Source: Bacillus sp. FJAT-45037 (lineage in GTDB: Bacteria; Bacillota; Bacilli; Bacillales; Bacillaceae_D). From it: a stretch of DNA of 64,000 bases. The notes under the pieces are model-generated. The model was not told the DNA's origin, did not search any database, and saw only the letters and a list, made by a program, of their open reading frames with translations. The translations under genes were made by a program, and so were the position numbers. The DNA lies in NCBI RefSeq assembly GCF_002797325.1, contig NZ_KZ454938.1, forward strand, positions 1,066,267 to 1,130,266. Direction: 5' to 3'. This document shows, one piece after another, positions 43,178 through 52,042 of the stretch (position 1 is the stretch's first letter; the number at the start of each line of letters is the position of its first letter).

Positions 43178-44748
43178 TCCTCTTGAAAAAGGGAAATGAA
43201 GTAGTCTTTTAAGTCCCTGATTCTTCTAAATTCTGGATAGTGATCTGTACCTGCGACAAGGAGTGCAGCGCGTGTGTCATCTTGATGGAATCCACCGTGC
43301 TCACCACCGCCATAATGAACAGGTGCATCTTCTGTTTTTAACGTATATCCAGGTCGTGCTGTGACGATTAGTGCCGCGTCTTGGCTCTTAAGGGCGGAAT
43401 CCATTTGCTCAAGACCATCTGGGTATTGACCAAACGTTATTGTCTTTTCTTTATCATTTAAGGTCAGGTCTAATACGTTTGGATCACCTTCAAGATGCCA
43501 TGTTTGTCCATATTCATCAGTCCATGGTCCGTTAGGTGTGAATGTCAACGTGTTTTGTACGTGGCTAGATTGAATCAACGTTCGATTATTTTCACGCCAT
43601 GCAATATGGTCTATGCGATCATCATTTAAAAGAGGATCGGCTATTTCTTTTAGGTGAATATTTGGATTGATACGATGAATGTAGGCCATTCGATGATTAT
43701 TAGCAATGATTAGATCACTATTTTTGGGTCCATCTAGTAATTCTGCTATTGACCATGGCTCAAGCAACGCTTCAAGTTCAATTGCGGTATGCTCTCCTTT
43801 GTCATGTAACAATACTTGATTATGATCACCGAGAATAATAAAAATCGTATCTTCTAGCGCTTGCTCCCAACTATCATAGCTATTTAAGATCGTTTGTAGT
43901 TGATAATCAGCTCTTGCAAACCCATCAAGGTAATGAGGGCCATGAACATGAGCTTCTGTATCAAAATCAGGAAGGAACGCCATCAAAAAATCTGGTTGTT
44001 GTTCCGATTGAATCAATGATTGCACAACGTTGACAGAATATTGATCATTCAAACCGTATTTTTCATATAAATGATCAGGTAATGATCTGTCTTTAACTGC
44101 ATCTGGCTTCACTAATTGTCCAAATGAAAGTAGGTCGGGTCCTTTGGTGATAATAGATTTCTCCATATGTAACGATTCTGAGACAAACGGTGGTACATGT
44201 AAGATGTGCTTTTTTGGCCCGCGATACAAAAGCATATTCACAGAACCTGTTGATCTGTTTTGCTTAGCTAGTTCATCATAAATCGTGTCAATTTTTGGAT
44301 TAAGGTGGAAGTTATTTAAATGATTTAACCCGTCTTGTACAACTTGTTTTGTTCCTAGTTTTAACGTTCTAGGAATCGTTGAACCATAATCGACTAACCG
44401 CTCTTCATTGGGGTGATACCAAATCAAACCTGGCACGTGGTGGGCGTTAGGGCCGACACCGGTAAGCAAAGAGCTTTCAATCACGACAGACATTGAAGGA
44501 AAAGGCGCAATTAAATCATCAAACACCTTTCCGTTTTCTTTTAAAAAGGCGAGGGCTGGTGTTCTTCCTTCTGATATCCCCTTATCAATTAACTCGCTTG
44601 TCATGGAATCAATCATCACGACCATCACTTTTTTGCCCGTATTCTCACTTGCTTGGATTGTTGCTCCTTTAGTCGATGAATCAGACTCTTTTACACAACT
44701 ACATAAAAAAAGGATAATTAGAAGACTAATGAATATTCGATACCACAT
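43159..44748 (-). CDS. alkaline phosphatase/phosphodiesterase superfamily lipoprotein
   Basis: 529 aa. The signal peptide ends in lipobox LCSC with Cys18 as the lipidated residue. Superfamily metal motifs: VMIDSMTSE with the nucleophile region near Thr/Ser, then the PDFDTEAHVHGPHY, ILGDHNQ and HYGGGEHGGFHQDDTRAALLVAG stretches, as in type I phosphodiesterases/nucleotide pyrophosphatases. Outer face of the membrane. It starts 3 nt after the DUF421 gene, so the two are co-translated. Substrate unknown. Confidence 0.85.
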   Translation of the reverse strand: MWYRIFISLLIILFLCSCVKESDSSTKGATIQASENTGKKVMVVMIDSMTSELIDKGISEGRTPALAFLKENGKVFDDLIAPFPSMSVVIESSLLTGVGPNAHHVPGLIWYHPNEERLVDYGSTIPRTLKLGTKQVVQDGLNHLNNFHLNPKIDTIYDELAKQNRSTGSVNMLLYRGPKKHILHVPPFVSESLHMEKSIITKGPDLLSFGQLVKPDAVKDRSLPDHLYEKYGLNDQYSVNVVQSLIQSEQQPDFLMAFLPDFDTEAHVHGPHYLDGFARADYQLQTILNSYDSWEQALEDTIFIILGDHNQVLLHDKGEHTAIELEALLEPWSIAELLDGPKNSDLIIANNHRMAYIHRINPNIHLKEIADPLLNDDRIDHIAWRENNRTLIQSSHVQNTLTFTPNGPWTDEYGQTWHLEGDPNVLDLTLNDKEKTITFGQYPDGLEQMDSALKSQDAALIVTARPGYTLKTEDAPVHYGGGEHGGFHQDDTRAALLVAGTDHYPEFRRIRDLKDYFISLFQEEIEPKG

Positions 44749-44751
44749 AAT

Positions 44752-45447
44752 TTAGCCCTTCTTTCTTTCATACGTTTGGATTTCAAACCCATCCCCGTCT
44801 AACCATTCTGCATAGAGAACCGCTTTAACACTTGGAATGCTCCGTTTTAACAATTCTTGCTGAAGCCACTCTTCATTTTTATTTAGTGAAGCTAAACTAT
44901 CGGGAATGAGTTCTCCGTCTAAAATAAGCAGAGTCGGCAATGACACCGATTTTTCTGGAATATTTAGGTCTTGATTTATTGGGCTGTCATAAGGCTGCTT
45001 TCTCAATACACTGACTGAGCCATTCGTCTCTAAAATGCCATATTGCACTTCACGGACAGAAAAGACACTTTTCTCGCGTAAAAGGTGTTGCAATTGGTTT
45101 AGGTCGAGCTTATTTTTCCGTAATTCCTCATATTGGATTTTCCCCTCGGAAATGACGAGAGCAGGGGTGCCTTCTAATAGCGCACGTGACCCTCTAAATT
45201 TTTGAGTGATGATTTCAATAAAATAAATCAGAGTACCCCAAAATGCAATCGCAAAGAGGACATATTGTAATCCAATTTCTCGGTCATAAATGGCATTACC
45301 GACAAGCTCCCCTAATACTAGAGCTGAAATAAAGTCAAAAGGAGTGAGTTGTGTGATTTGGTTTTTCCCTAATACCTTTGTTAAAAATAATAAAGCGAAG
45401 AAGCCGACAAATAACTCAGTGGTCAGCGATACGAAATCTGTGTGCAC
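44752..45447 (-). CDS. DUF421 (YetF/YcaP-like) membrane protein
   Basis: 231 aa. Three N-terminal transmembrane helices (about 8-80), with the family motif LTPFDFISALVLGELVGNAIYD. The cytosolic domain follows with LEGTPALVISEGKIQYEELRKNKL, REVQYGILETNGSVSVL and LILDGELI, all DUF421 marks. GTG start at 45447 with AAAGGGG upstream. It is one of three DUF421 genes within 6 kb. Middle gene of a reverse trio. Confidence 0.87.
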   Translation of the reverse strand: MHTDFVSLTTELFVGFFALLFLTKVLGKNQITQLTPFDFISALVLGELVGNAIYDREIGLQYVLFAIAFWGTLIYFIEIITQKFRGSRALLEGTPALVISEGKIQYEELRKNKLDLNQLQHLLREKSVFSVREVQYGILETNGSVSVLRKQPYDSPINQDLNIPEKSVSLPTLLILDGELIPDSLASLNKNEEWLQQELLKRSIPSVKAVLYAEWLDGDGFEIQTYERKKG

Positions 45448-45496
45448 AGCAATACCCCTTTACCTAAGATCATTTATAGTTTGAGCAGTTGCGCCT

Positions 45497-46015
45497 TTAT
45501 TTATTAATGGTGAGTAAGAGTTGATCAAGCTTTCTTACTAATTGAATTGAAGCGAGATGAAGTTGAGCTAATTCAGAGTTAGATTGAGCTTTGCTGCCTT
45601 TGAAAATTCTTTTGTACTGCAACTGATCTGTGAGCCAGTGTTTCGTCACGTAGTTTTCAAAAAGACTAAAAAATGAGTGTAACGCTATAACTTCTGTAGG
45701 TGTAAAGCATTGTGCGACTTCATCCGCTGTTAAGCTGTGATCGGTCGGTAATGATTCAATCAAGCGTGGATGAAGGTCATCGATTTGTTTCGAAACTCCA
45801 TCCCTTATTTGAAAAGCGATCATTAAAATATGCGTGCGACGCTCGTCCATAAGAGACTCGTGATGTTGGTTGTGTATGAGGTTGTTTGCTTCTGTCAGGC
45901 TTGTTTGAATAGATTGAATACGCTGGCTTAGTTTCTTCTGGTTTAGAAAAATCATGATCACCAATGCGGTGTTTACAATGAAGATAGAAAGTAGGGTAAT
46001 TTCTGTTATTAACAT
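45497..46015 (-). CDS. unrecognised protein with N-terminal membrane helix
   Basis: 172 aa. One hydrophobic helix at about 4-24, then a probable coiled-coil stretch (QKKLSQRIQSIQTSLTEANNLI), then a soluble helical domain. No family recognised. AGGAGTCATAC precedes the ATG and codon use is normal. First gene of the reverse trio, and divergent from the spoVA2 operon across a 108-bp gap, so the two may share control. A link with sporulation is guesswork. Confidence 0.68.
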   Translation of the reverse strand: MLITEITLLSIFIVNTALVIMIFLNQKKLSQRIQSIQTSLTEANNLIHNQHHESLMDERRTHILMIAFQIRDGVSKQIDDLHPRLIESLPTDHSLTADEVAQCFTPTEVIALHSFFSLFENYVTKHWLTDQLQYKRIFKGSKAQSNSELAQLHLASIQLVRKLDQLLLTINK

Positions 46016-46123
46016 GTATGACTCCTGTTCATGTAAATATCGTTTACAAATTTTGTATGTAATAAGTTACGTTCATTTAATTCATTCTATAAAGGAATGT
46101 TACTTTAAAAAAGGAGTGTTTAT

Positions 46124-46327
46124 ATGACTGTTGCAAATAAAATGAAGCAAACTCTAGCTGGATTAAAAAGTGCTCAGGCAAGTCTAGAAACATTTGCGCT
46201 AGAAACAGATAACGAACAAGCTAAGCAATTGTTTCAGCAAATGGCTACACAAACTCAAGGTGTTGTAGATGGGTTAGGTCCACGCCTTCAAGAAATAGAG
46301 CAAGAAGAACCACAGTATAAACAATAA
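46124..46327 (+). CDS. DUF1657 small protein, spoVA2 operon
   Basis: 67 aa, entirely a DUF1657 domain: helices with LAGLKSAQASLETFALETDNEQAKQLFQQM, ending in the conserved EEPQYK. AAAAAGGAGTG ribosome site. Upstream a SigG-like -10, CATTCTA (46083-46089), is present, but its -35 is poor (GTAAT, 19-bp spacer). First gene of a spoVA2mob-type cluster, as known for spore heat-resistance operons. A 236-bp repeat follows it. Confidence 0.88.
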   Translation: MTVANKMKQTLAGLKSAQASLETFALETDNEQAKQLFQQMATQTQGVVDGLGPRLQEIEQEEPQYKQ

Positions 46328-46336
46328 CGAAACTTG

Positions 46337-46572
46337 GAGGCTGGGACAAAAGTATTTTAACTTGAGGAATTCCGAACATTATGGTTGTTGCTTATGTAAC
46401 CGCTCCTGAAATATACTTCGCTTTTCGCGGGAAGCTGCTGAGCCTCCTCGTGCTTCGCACTGTGGGGTCTCACCGTTGCTTTTCATCCCGCAGAAGTCTA
46501 CGTATATTTCATCCGCTAAATTAGCGCTTCGTTCGTATCCAGGGTTACACACTTTAGTTATGTCCCAACCTC
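46337..46572 (-). repeat. 236-bp palindromic MITE-like repeat, copy 2 (inverted)
   Basis: Reverse complement relative to copy 1 at 39224-39458. Ends GAGGCTGGGACAAAAGT and, on the other side, TTATGTCCCAACCTC form inverted repeats. Internal GAAATATAC and GTATATTTC arms pair. It lies between the first DUF1657 gene and the lipoprotein gene of the spoVA2 operon. No ORF. Confidence 0.88.
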
Positions 46573-46614
46573 TTCTACATACATCATTGTAACAAATAGG
46601 AAGGAGTGATTGGT

Positions 46615-47043
46615 ATGAAGAGAATGATTTTTCTTCTCATAGTTATGGTGTGCTTCGTTTCGGGGTGTGGAGGACAAGCGAATACTGTAAAGCCTCTTCA
46701 AATTGGCAATGAAGCAATTGTTTCACAACAGGATGCTGATGAAGCTAAACAAATTGTGTTAGCGATGGATGAAGTTTTAGAAGTCAAAGGCTTAACACAT
46801 GATCAAAAAATATATCTTTCACCAAGAGTGAAGCAGTTTGACCGGCTACATCTTAATGATATTCGCAAGAGGTCTCATGCAAGTGTAGCGAAACGATTTC
46901 CAAAACATGATATTTTTCTATCTTCCGATAAAAAGATCTATATGGAGTTAAAGAGGTTGGAGACAGAATTAAAGAATAGAGAGATCAGTGAAAAACGATT
47001 AAAAGAAGAGCTCGTTCAACTCGAAGATAAAATGAAAGGTTAA
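46615..47043 (+). CDS. YhcN/YlaJ-like spore lipoprotein
   Basis: 142 aa. Lipoprotein signal with lipobox VSGC, Cys18. The body is charged with a C-terminal coiled-coil (LKRLETELKNREISEKRLKEELVQLEDKM). Similarity to the YhcN/YlaJ family is by general pattern (VLAMDEVLEVKGLT, ISPRVKxF-like) and by position: a YhcN/YlaJ gene is a fixed member of spoVA2 clusters. ATG 46615 follows GGAAGGAGTG; the GTG at 46606 is inside that site. Confidence 0.82.
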   Translation: MKRMIFLLIVMVCFVSGCGGQANTVKPLQIGNEAIVSQQDADEAKQIVLAMDEVLEVKGLTHDQKIYLSPRVKQFDRLHLNDIRKRSHASVAKRFPKHDIFLSSDKKIYMELKRLETELKNREISEKRLKEELVQLEDKMKG

Positions 47044-47055
47044 GGAGGGGAGAAT

Positions 47056-47535
47056 ATGTCATCGAGCAAAGTAAAAAATAGTAGTCCGACACAGCAAGAG
47101 TATCAACGCTTGGCAAAAAAACATGAGTTAAAAAGGCCAGTAGGTAAAAACTGCATTCGAGCATTTATCATTGGTGGATTGATATGTGTGTTGGGGCAAG
47201 GCATTCAAGTTATATTCTATACATTTTTCGATTTTACGGAACGAACGGCTGGAAATCCGACTGTTGCTGTGCTCATTTTTCTTTCGGTTTTATTGACTGG
47301 TTTTGGGGTGTATGATCGCTATGCCCAGTTTGCTGGTGCAGGGACAGCTGTTCCTGTGACGGGATTTGCGAACTCTATTGCTTCAGCCGCGATTGAACAT
47401 AGAACGGAAGGATATGTGTTGGGCGTTGGGGGAAACATGTTCAAACTTGCTGGCTCAGTTATCGTATTTGGGACGGTAGCGGCATTTGTTATTGCTCTTA
47501 TCAAAACGATTCTAATTCAGTGGGGAGGGTTGTAA
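47056..47535 (+). CDS. SpoVAC paralogue (spoVA2 cluster)
   Basis: 159 aa with the SpoVAC motifs GFGVYDRYAQFAGAGTAVPVTGF and ASAAIEHRTEGYVLGVGGNMFKLAG. Compared with the spoVAC at 20440 it is clearly diverged, so not a recent copy. The N-terminus is a charged 30-residue tail. AAGGAGGGG ribosome site. Predicted channel subunit in the forespore inner membrane. Confidence 0.93.
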   Translation: MSSSKVKNSSPTQQEYQRLAKKHELKRPVGKNCIRAFIIGGLICVLGQGIQVIFYTFFDFTERTAGNPTVAVLIFLSVLLTGFGVYDRYAQFAGAGTAVPVTGFANSIASAAIEHRTEGYVLGVGGNMFKLAGSVIVFGTVAAFVIALIKTILIQWGGL

Positions 47536-48552
47536 ATGTTAATTGGACACCAATCATGGACATTTGATAAAAGGCCAGTCATTCTCTCGACAGGAACAGT
47601 AGGAGGACCATTTGAAGCAAGAGGTATGTTGGCAAATGATTTTGATTTGCTTCATGAAGACCTTTGGTTAGGACAAGATTCCTATGAGAAAGCACAACGG
47701 GTATTAGTAGAGGAATCTGTCACCAGAGCGATTGAAAAAGCTCAGTTAACGAATGGAGACATTCAATTTATGTTAGCTGGAGATTTATTAAATCAACTTA
47801 CTCCATCAAGCTTTGCTTGTCGTGCGCTTTGTATTCCTTATCTAGGGATGTTTGGTGCCTGTTCAACATCGATGGAAGGATTGGCTTTAGCGGCTTTTCT
47901 TGTGAATGCTAATGGGGCAAAGCATGTCGTAACAGCAGCGACGAGTCATAATGCAGCAACAGAAAAACAATTTCGTTATCCTACAGAATACGGCGGACAA
48001 AAGCCACCAACTGCGCAGTGGACAGTAACGGCATCAGGTGCTGCAGTGATTGCAAAAGAAGGCAACGGGCCTGTTGTGACATCAGCAACGATTGGAAAAG
48101 TGATTGATATGGGTTTGTCAGATCCATTTAATATGGGAGGAGCGATGGCGCCTGCAGCTGTTGAGACCATCGAATCACATTTTCGCGATTTGAACTTGCC
48201 AACAGATCATTACGATTTAATTGCCACAGGCGATCTAGGTCGAGTAGGATTACCGATAGCGAAAGAAATGTTAGCTCAACGTGGTCTCGTCTTCGCAGAA
48301 GGTGTTTTTCAAGATTGTGGGTTGATGATCTACCGTGAGGGTCAGCCAGTACTCGCTGGTGCGAGTGGGCCAGGTTGTTCAGCATCAGTCACATATGGTC
48401 ATTTAATAAATAGAATGAAACGTGGAGAAATCAAGCGAATGCTTATTGTCGCAACAGGTGCACTGTTATCTCCATTATCTTTTCAACAAAAAGAAACGAT
48501 TCCATGCATCGCGCATGCCGTATCGATCGAAGCAAGTGGGGTGAGCGTATGA
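47536..48552 (+). CDS. SpoVAD paralogue (spoVA2 cluster)
   Basis: 338 aa thiolase-fold protein with the SpoVAD motifs [30 protein letters not shown] and [13 protein letters not shown]. It starts on the base after the SpoVAC stop. Residue choices around the Cys pocket match those of SpoVAD at 20910, so DPA binding is likely kept. The 3' end overlaps the SpoVAEb-like start by 4 bp. Confidence 0.94.
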   Translation: MLIGHQSWTFDKRPVILSTGTVGGPFEARGMLANDFDLLHEDLWLGQDSYEKAQRVLVEESVTRAIEKAQLTNGDIQFMLAGDLLNQLTPSSFACRALCIPYLGMFGACSTSMEGLALAAFLVNANGAKHVVTAATSHNAATEKQFRYPTEYGGQKPPTAQWTVTASGAAVIAKEGNGPVVTSATIGKVIDMGLSDPFNMGGAMAPAAVETIESHFRDLNLPTDHYDLIATGDLGRVGLPIAKEMLAQRGLVFAEGVFQDCGLMIYREGQPVLAGASGPGCSASVTYGHLINRMKRGEIKRMLIVATGALLSPLSFQQKETIPCIAHAVSIEASGVSV

Positions 48553-48899
48553 TATTTCTATGGGCGTTTATCGTTGGAGGTTTGATCTGTGTGATTGGAC
48601 AACTTCTAATAGACGTTGGGAAATTAACACCCGCTCATACGATGAGTACATTAGTAGTCGCAGGAGCTATTTTAGACGGTGTTGGGTTATATGAACCTTT
48701 AATTGATTTTGCAGGAGCGGGTGCGACAGTTCCGATTACTAGTTTTGGTAATGCCCTTGTTCATGGGGCGATGGCAGAGGCGGAGCAATACGGAATTGTC
48801 GGAGTTATCACAGGAATCTTCGAAGTAACAAGTGCAGGGATATCAGCAGCCATTATTTTTGGTTTTCTTGCCTCACTTGTATTTAAATCGAAAGGGTAG
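48549..48899 (+). CDS. SpoVAEb paralogue (spoVA2 cluster)
   Basis: 116 aa, the same length as the spoVAEb at 21920. The [23 protein letters not shown] motif and three to four helices are kept. ATG 48549 overlaps the preceding stop (ATGA); the longer frame from 48504 lies inside spoVAD2 and is rejected. Confidence 0.93.
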   Translation: MIFLWAFIVGGLICVIGQLLIDVGKLTPAHTMSTLVVAGAILDGVGLYEPLIDFAGAGATVPITSFGNALVHGAMAEAEQYGIVGVITGIFEVTSAGISAAIIFGFLASLVFKSKG

Positions 48900-48908
48900 G
48901 TGAATAGT

Positions 48909-49115
48909 ATGTCAGTCGCTGGACAAGTGAAAGGAACTCTTTTTTCATTAAAAGGAATTGAGGCAACTTTATCTAAATTAGCGCTGCAATCGGTTGATGA
49001 TGAAGCGCAGCGGGTTTATCATCATGGGGCATTGAAGGTACGAACGATTGTTAAGGAAATGGAAGATCAAGTGATGTTTTTAGAACGTGAAGAGCCACAA
49101 TATAAAGGAAATTAA
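48909..49115 (+). CDS. second DUF1657 small protein of the spoVA2 cluster
   Basis: 68 aa DUF1657 domain (LFSLKGIEATLSKLALQSVDDEAQRVYHHGALKV, then EREEPQYKGN). Start at ATG 48909, with AGGTG ahead that overlaps the end of the previous gene. It shares the EEPQYK ending with the gene at 46124. Confidence 0.87.
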   Translation: MSVAGQVKGTLFSLKGIEATLSKLALQSVDDEAQRVYHHGALKVRTIVKEMEDQVMFLEREEPQYKGN

Positions 49116-49126
49116 GGAGGGATTGT

Positions 49127-49984
49127 ATGCCTGGATGGCTTGAGGTTGCGAGTAGAAGTATTGGTGTTCTCATTCTTTTATTTATGTTCTTTCGTGGATT
49201 TATAAGAAAGCCAGTGGGAGAATGTTCCTCGTTTGAATTTTCATTAGTAGTCGGGATATCAATCATCGGGGCCATAGGAGCCTTTAATTTGCAAATCCCT
49301 ATTGCTTTTGTTTTAGTTGCTTTATTTGTATGGGGCAGTGTTGCAATAGGACTTTCTGTAGCTGTTGAGAAAAGTTCGAAGCTTAGGACATTTATGTACG
49401 GTCGGGGTATTCCGATGATGAAAGACGGGAAAATTCTCGAAGATAATATGTCCAAACAACATGTGACAACAGACGAATTGTTAAGGAAATTACGGTCAAA
49501 AAATATCTTTCAAACTTCAGATGTAGAATTTGCTGTATTAGAATCGAACGGTGAATTAAATGTGTTATTAAAGTCAGAAAAACAGCCAGTCAACCCATCT
49601 ACATTACAAATGAATGTCGCGCAGACAAAACAACCAGAGACAATCATTAAAGATGGCGAGATCATGGATGAGCCACTTGCTACACGAGGATTAAATCGTG
49701 AATGGCTTCATACAGAATTATCGAAACTAGATGCTTCCGTTGAAAATGTTTTTCTAGCTCAGGTCGATCGAGATGGTCAGTTAAATGTTGATTTATTTGA
49801 TGACAAAATCACGGTTCCAGAACCGACGGAACTTGCGTTGCTTGCAGCGGGGCTGAAAAAAGTACAGGCTGATTTTTCGATATATGCACTTGATACAGAC
49901 AATGAGCAATCAAAAAAAAGATATATATGGTGTGAAAAAGAAGTCGCTCAACTCATTGACACGTTAAAACCTTATACGAATTAA
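49127..49984 (+). CDS. 2Duf-type protein: DUF421 membrane domain fused to a DUF1657 domain
   Basis: 285 aa. Residues about 1-75 hold three membrane helices (GVLILLFMFFRGFIRKPVGECSSFEF); about 80-225 is the DUF421 cytosolic part (GIPMMKDGKILEDNM, DVEFAVLESNGELNVLLK, IIKDGEIMDEPL). Residues about 235-283 (LLAAGLKKVQADFSIYALDTDNEQSKKRY) repeat the DUF1657 pattern of the two small genes nearby. The same architecture, '2Duf', in the mobile spoVA2mob operon raises spore wet-heat resistance in Bacillus. AAGGAGGG ribosome site. Last gene of the cluster; its stop overlaps that of the convergent gene by 2 bp. Confidence 0.9.
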   Translation: MPGWLEVASRSIGVLILLFMFFRGFIRKPVGECSSFEFSLVVGISIIGAIGAFNLQIPIAFVLVALFVWGSVAIGLSVAVEKSSKLRTFMYGRGIPMMKDGKILEDNMSKQHVTTDELLRKLRSKNIFQTSDVEFAVLESNGELNVLLKSEKQPVNPSTLQMNVAQTKQPETIIKDGEIMDEPLATRGLNREWLHTELSKLDASVENVFLAQVDRDGQLNVDLFDDKITVPEPTELALLAAGLKKVQADFSIYALDTDNEQSKKRYIWCEKEVAQLIDTLKPYTN

Positions 49985-50697
49985 TGTTGCACGAGCTCAT
50001 AGCGATCATCTTTTGATGAATAAGAGAGCTGAAGATCTCCCTCATGTGTAATCGTGCATAAAAATATTTTTTCAAGTCGAATCACTCCCATATTTTCAAG
50101 GCGTTTTTGGAGTGATTCTTTCGTAATGTCTAATTGCTTCAATACCTCCTCACGCATTTCCCCTTCAATAATGACTGGATATGAGATACCAAGGTATTTC
50201 TTCTTCAAATTTAGGTCCTCCAAGCTCGGTGTTGCTTTATTAGGCTTCTTTTGCACACTAATATCTCCATTGGCTTCAATGATCGCTAAATGAACATCTC
50301 CAATATCAAAGACACCCTTTTGTCTCAGCATTTGCAGGACATTATCGATGGAATAACGAATTGCCGTGACATTATCCACTAGCATCTTTCCTTCCTTGAC
50401 GACAACAGTCGGTTCAAAGGTAATCCATTTACCGAAAGGGCGATGACGAATCACTGAAAATGCAACGGCTTTTTGAAAGAGAGCAATGATGACAATGGCA
50501 TAAGCTGTATGAATATGACTTACGTTTGGATCAGCAATATCAGCACCAGTGACAGAGGCTAGCGTGACAATGACCAAAAAATCAAATATAGGCACTTGAC
50601 CGATCGAGCGTTTCCCCATCGTTAATGTCATGAATAGTAACAAAGGGAGTATGGTGAAGATGCGACCTGTAACAATAGCTAACTCTTGGAAAATCAT
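49981..50697 (-). CDS. DUF421 (YetF-like) membrane protein
   Basis: 238 aa. Three helices (about 8-90) with KRSIGQVPIFDFLVIVTLASVTGADIAD, then a cytosolic DUF421 domain: EPTVVVKEGKMLVDNV, DIGDVHLAIIEANGDISVQKK, PVIIEGEM. ATG 50697 follows GGGAGGAG. It is convergent with the 2Duf gene and the two stop codons interlock (TTAA). Third DUF421 gene in the region and the one without DUF1657. Confidence 0.87.
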   Translation of the reverse strand: MIFQELAIVTGRIFTILPLLLFMTLTMGKRSIGQVPIFDFLVIVTLASVTGADIADPNVSHIHTAYAIVIIALFQKAVAFSVIRHRPFGKWITFEPTVVVKEGKMLVDNVTAIRYSIDNVLQMLRQKGVFDIGDVHLAIIEANGDISVQKKPNKATPSLEDLNLKKKYLGISYPVIIEGEMREEVLKQLDITKESLQKRLENMGVIRLEKIFLCTITHEGDLQLSYSSKDDRYELVQH

Positions 50698-50795
50698 CTT
50701 TACTCCTCCCAATTTAAAAATAGAGATCAGCCATTAGTATGTTCTCTAATTGGTAATGATATGCAAAGCGAAGGGCCCTACCATAAGAATCGCAC

Positions 50796-50821
50796 ATATC
50801 TAAGGTTGTCTTGCATAAACT
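50796..50821 (+). promoter_or_regulatory. candidate SigE promoter of dacB-spmAB
   Basis: ATA at 50796-50798, 15-bp gap, CATAAACT (50814-50821). It fits the loose ATA and CATAnnnT pattern; dacB is SigE-dependent in B. subtilis. About 70 bp before the start. Confidence 0.4.
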
Positions 50822-50890
50822 TGTCTTACAGATATTTAGGTTAGATTGCTTCAGAAAAAAGCAGATAACTAGACGAGGTGGGGATCATAT

Positions 50891-52042
50891 ATGATAAAAC
50901 GCGTGGTTTATGTAGGCCTTATAAGTTTATTCTTATTTTCATCAATGCTAACGTCATCAATCGAAGTCGATGCACGTAATTTCTCTGTATCTGCACAGGC
51001 CTCTATTTTAATGGAGCAAGAGTCAGGGCGAGTGTTATATGAGAAAAATGCACGCGAGCCACTTAGGATAGCCAGTATTACAAAAATCATGACAGCTATT
51101 TTAGCGGTTGAATCCGGAAAAATGAAGGATGTTGTGAAAGTTTCTTCGAATGCTGAAGGCACAGAAGGTTCATCGATTTACCTTAGGGCAGGAGAAAAAA
51201 TCTTACTTGAAGATCTTGTCTATGGATTAATGCTACGAAGTGGAAATGACTCTGCTGTTGCCATTGCTGAACATGTAGGGGGAAGTTTGGAAGGCTTTGT
51301 TTATTTAATGAACGAAAAAGCGAAAGAACTCGGAATGTCAAACACACTATTTCAAAATCCACATGGACTAGACGACCACGAGGACCATTACTCCTCGGCT
51401 TATGACATGGCAGTCCTAACGCGCTATGCTATGAACCATCCGACGTATCAAGAGATATCATCGACAAAAACACACCGAGTTGAGGGAGATCAGATTCGTG
51501 TATGGACGAATAAAAACCGTTTATTAACAGAATTGTATCCTCATTCAACGGGTGGAAAAACGGGCTTCACAAAGCGTGCTAGACGAACACTCGTGTCAAC
51601 AGCGAGTAAAGATGACCTTGACTTAATTACAGTGACACTTAATGCACCAAGTGATTGGCATGATCATATGAATCTATTTAACTGGGCATTTGATACATTT
51701 AAATTAGAGACATTGGTAAAAGAGGGTGAGTTTACTGAAGTGGAGGATGCTTTTTACAAAGGACATATTTTTAGTTCGTATGCCTTTGAATACCCACTTG
51801 CAAGCAATGAAGTCGACCAGCTCGATAAGCGTGTAACATTGTATACCCCACCAACTGAAGATAAGCGGGAAGGATATATTCCACCTCAACCAGTTGGGAA
51901 AGTTGAGCTTAGCCTAGCAGCAGAAAGAATTGGTCAGGTTCCGCTCTATTATGATGCTCCTGAAGGCGAACAGAAAAAAGGATTTTGGTCGAGATTTTTA
52001 GGAGTTTTCCAGATCACGCTTGGGGTGAGGTCGGGTGATTAA
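50891..52042 (+). CDS. dacB: D-alanyl-D-alanine carboxypeptidase DacB (PBP5*)
   Basis: 383 aa S11 peptidase made in the mother cell to control spore cortex cross-linking. Signal peptide about 1-28. Motifs: SITK (Ser62-Lys65), SGN in LRSGNDSA and KTG in GGKTGFT. Ends with an amphipathic FWSRFLGVFQITLG anchor. First gene of dacB-spmA-spmB; it overlaps spmA by 8 bp. Paralogue of dacF at 16363, with the usual division of labour between compartments. Confidence 0.95.
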   Translation: MIKRVVYVGLISLFLFSSMLTSSIEVDARNFSVSAQASILMEQESGRVLYEKNAREPLRIASITKIMTAILAVESGKMKDVVKVSSNAEGTEGSSIYLRAGEKILLEDLVYGLMLRSGNDSAVAIAEHVGGSLEGFVYLMNEKAKELGMSNTLFQNPHGLDDHEDHYSSAYDMAVLTRYAMNHPTYQEISSTKTHRVEGDQIRVWTNKNRLLTELYPHSTGGKTGFTKRARRTLVSTASKDDLDLITVTLNAPSDWHDHMNLFNWAFDTFKLETLVKEGEFTEVEDAFYKGHIFSSYAFEYPLASNEVDQLDKRVTLYTPPTEDKREGYIPPQPVGKVELSLAAERIGQVPLYYDAPEGEQKKGFWSRFLGVFQITLGVRSGD

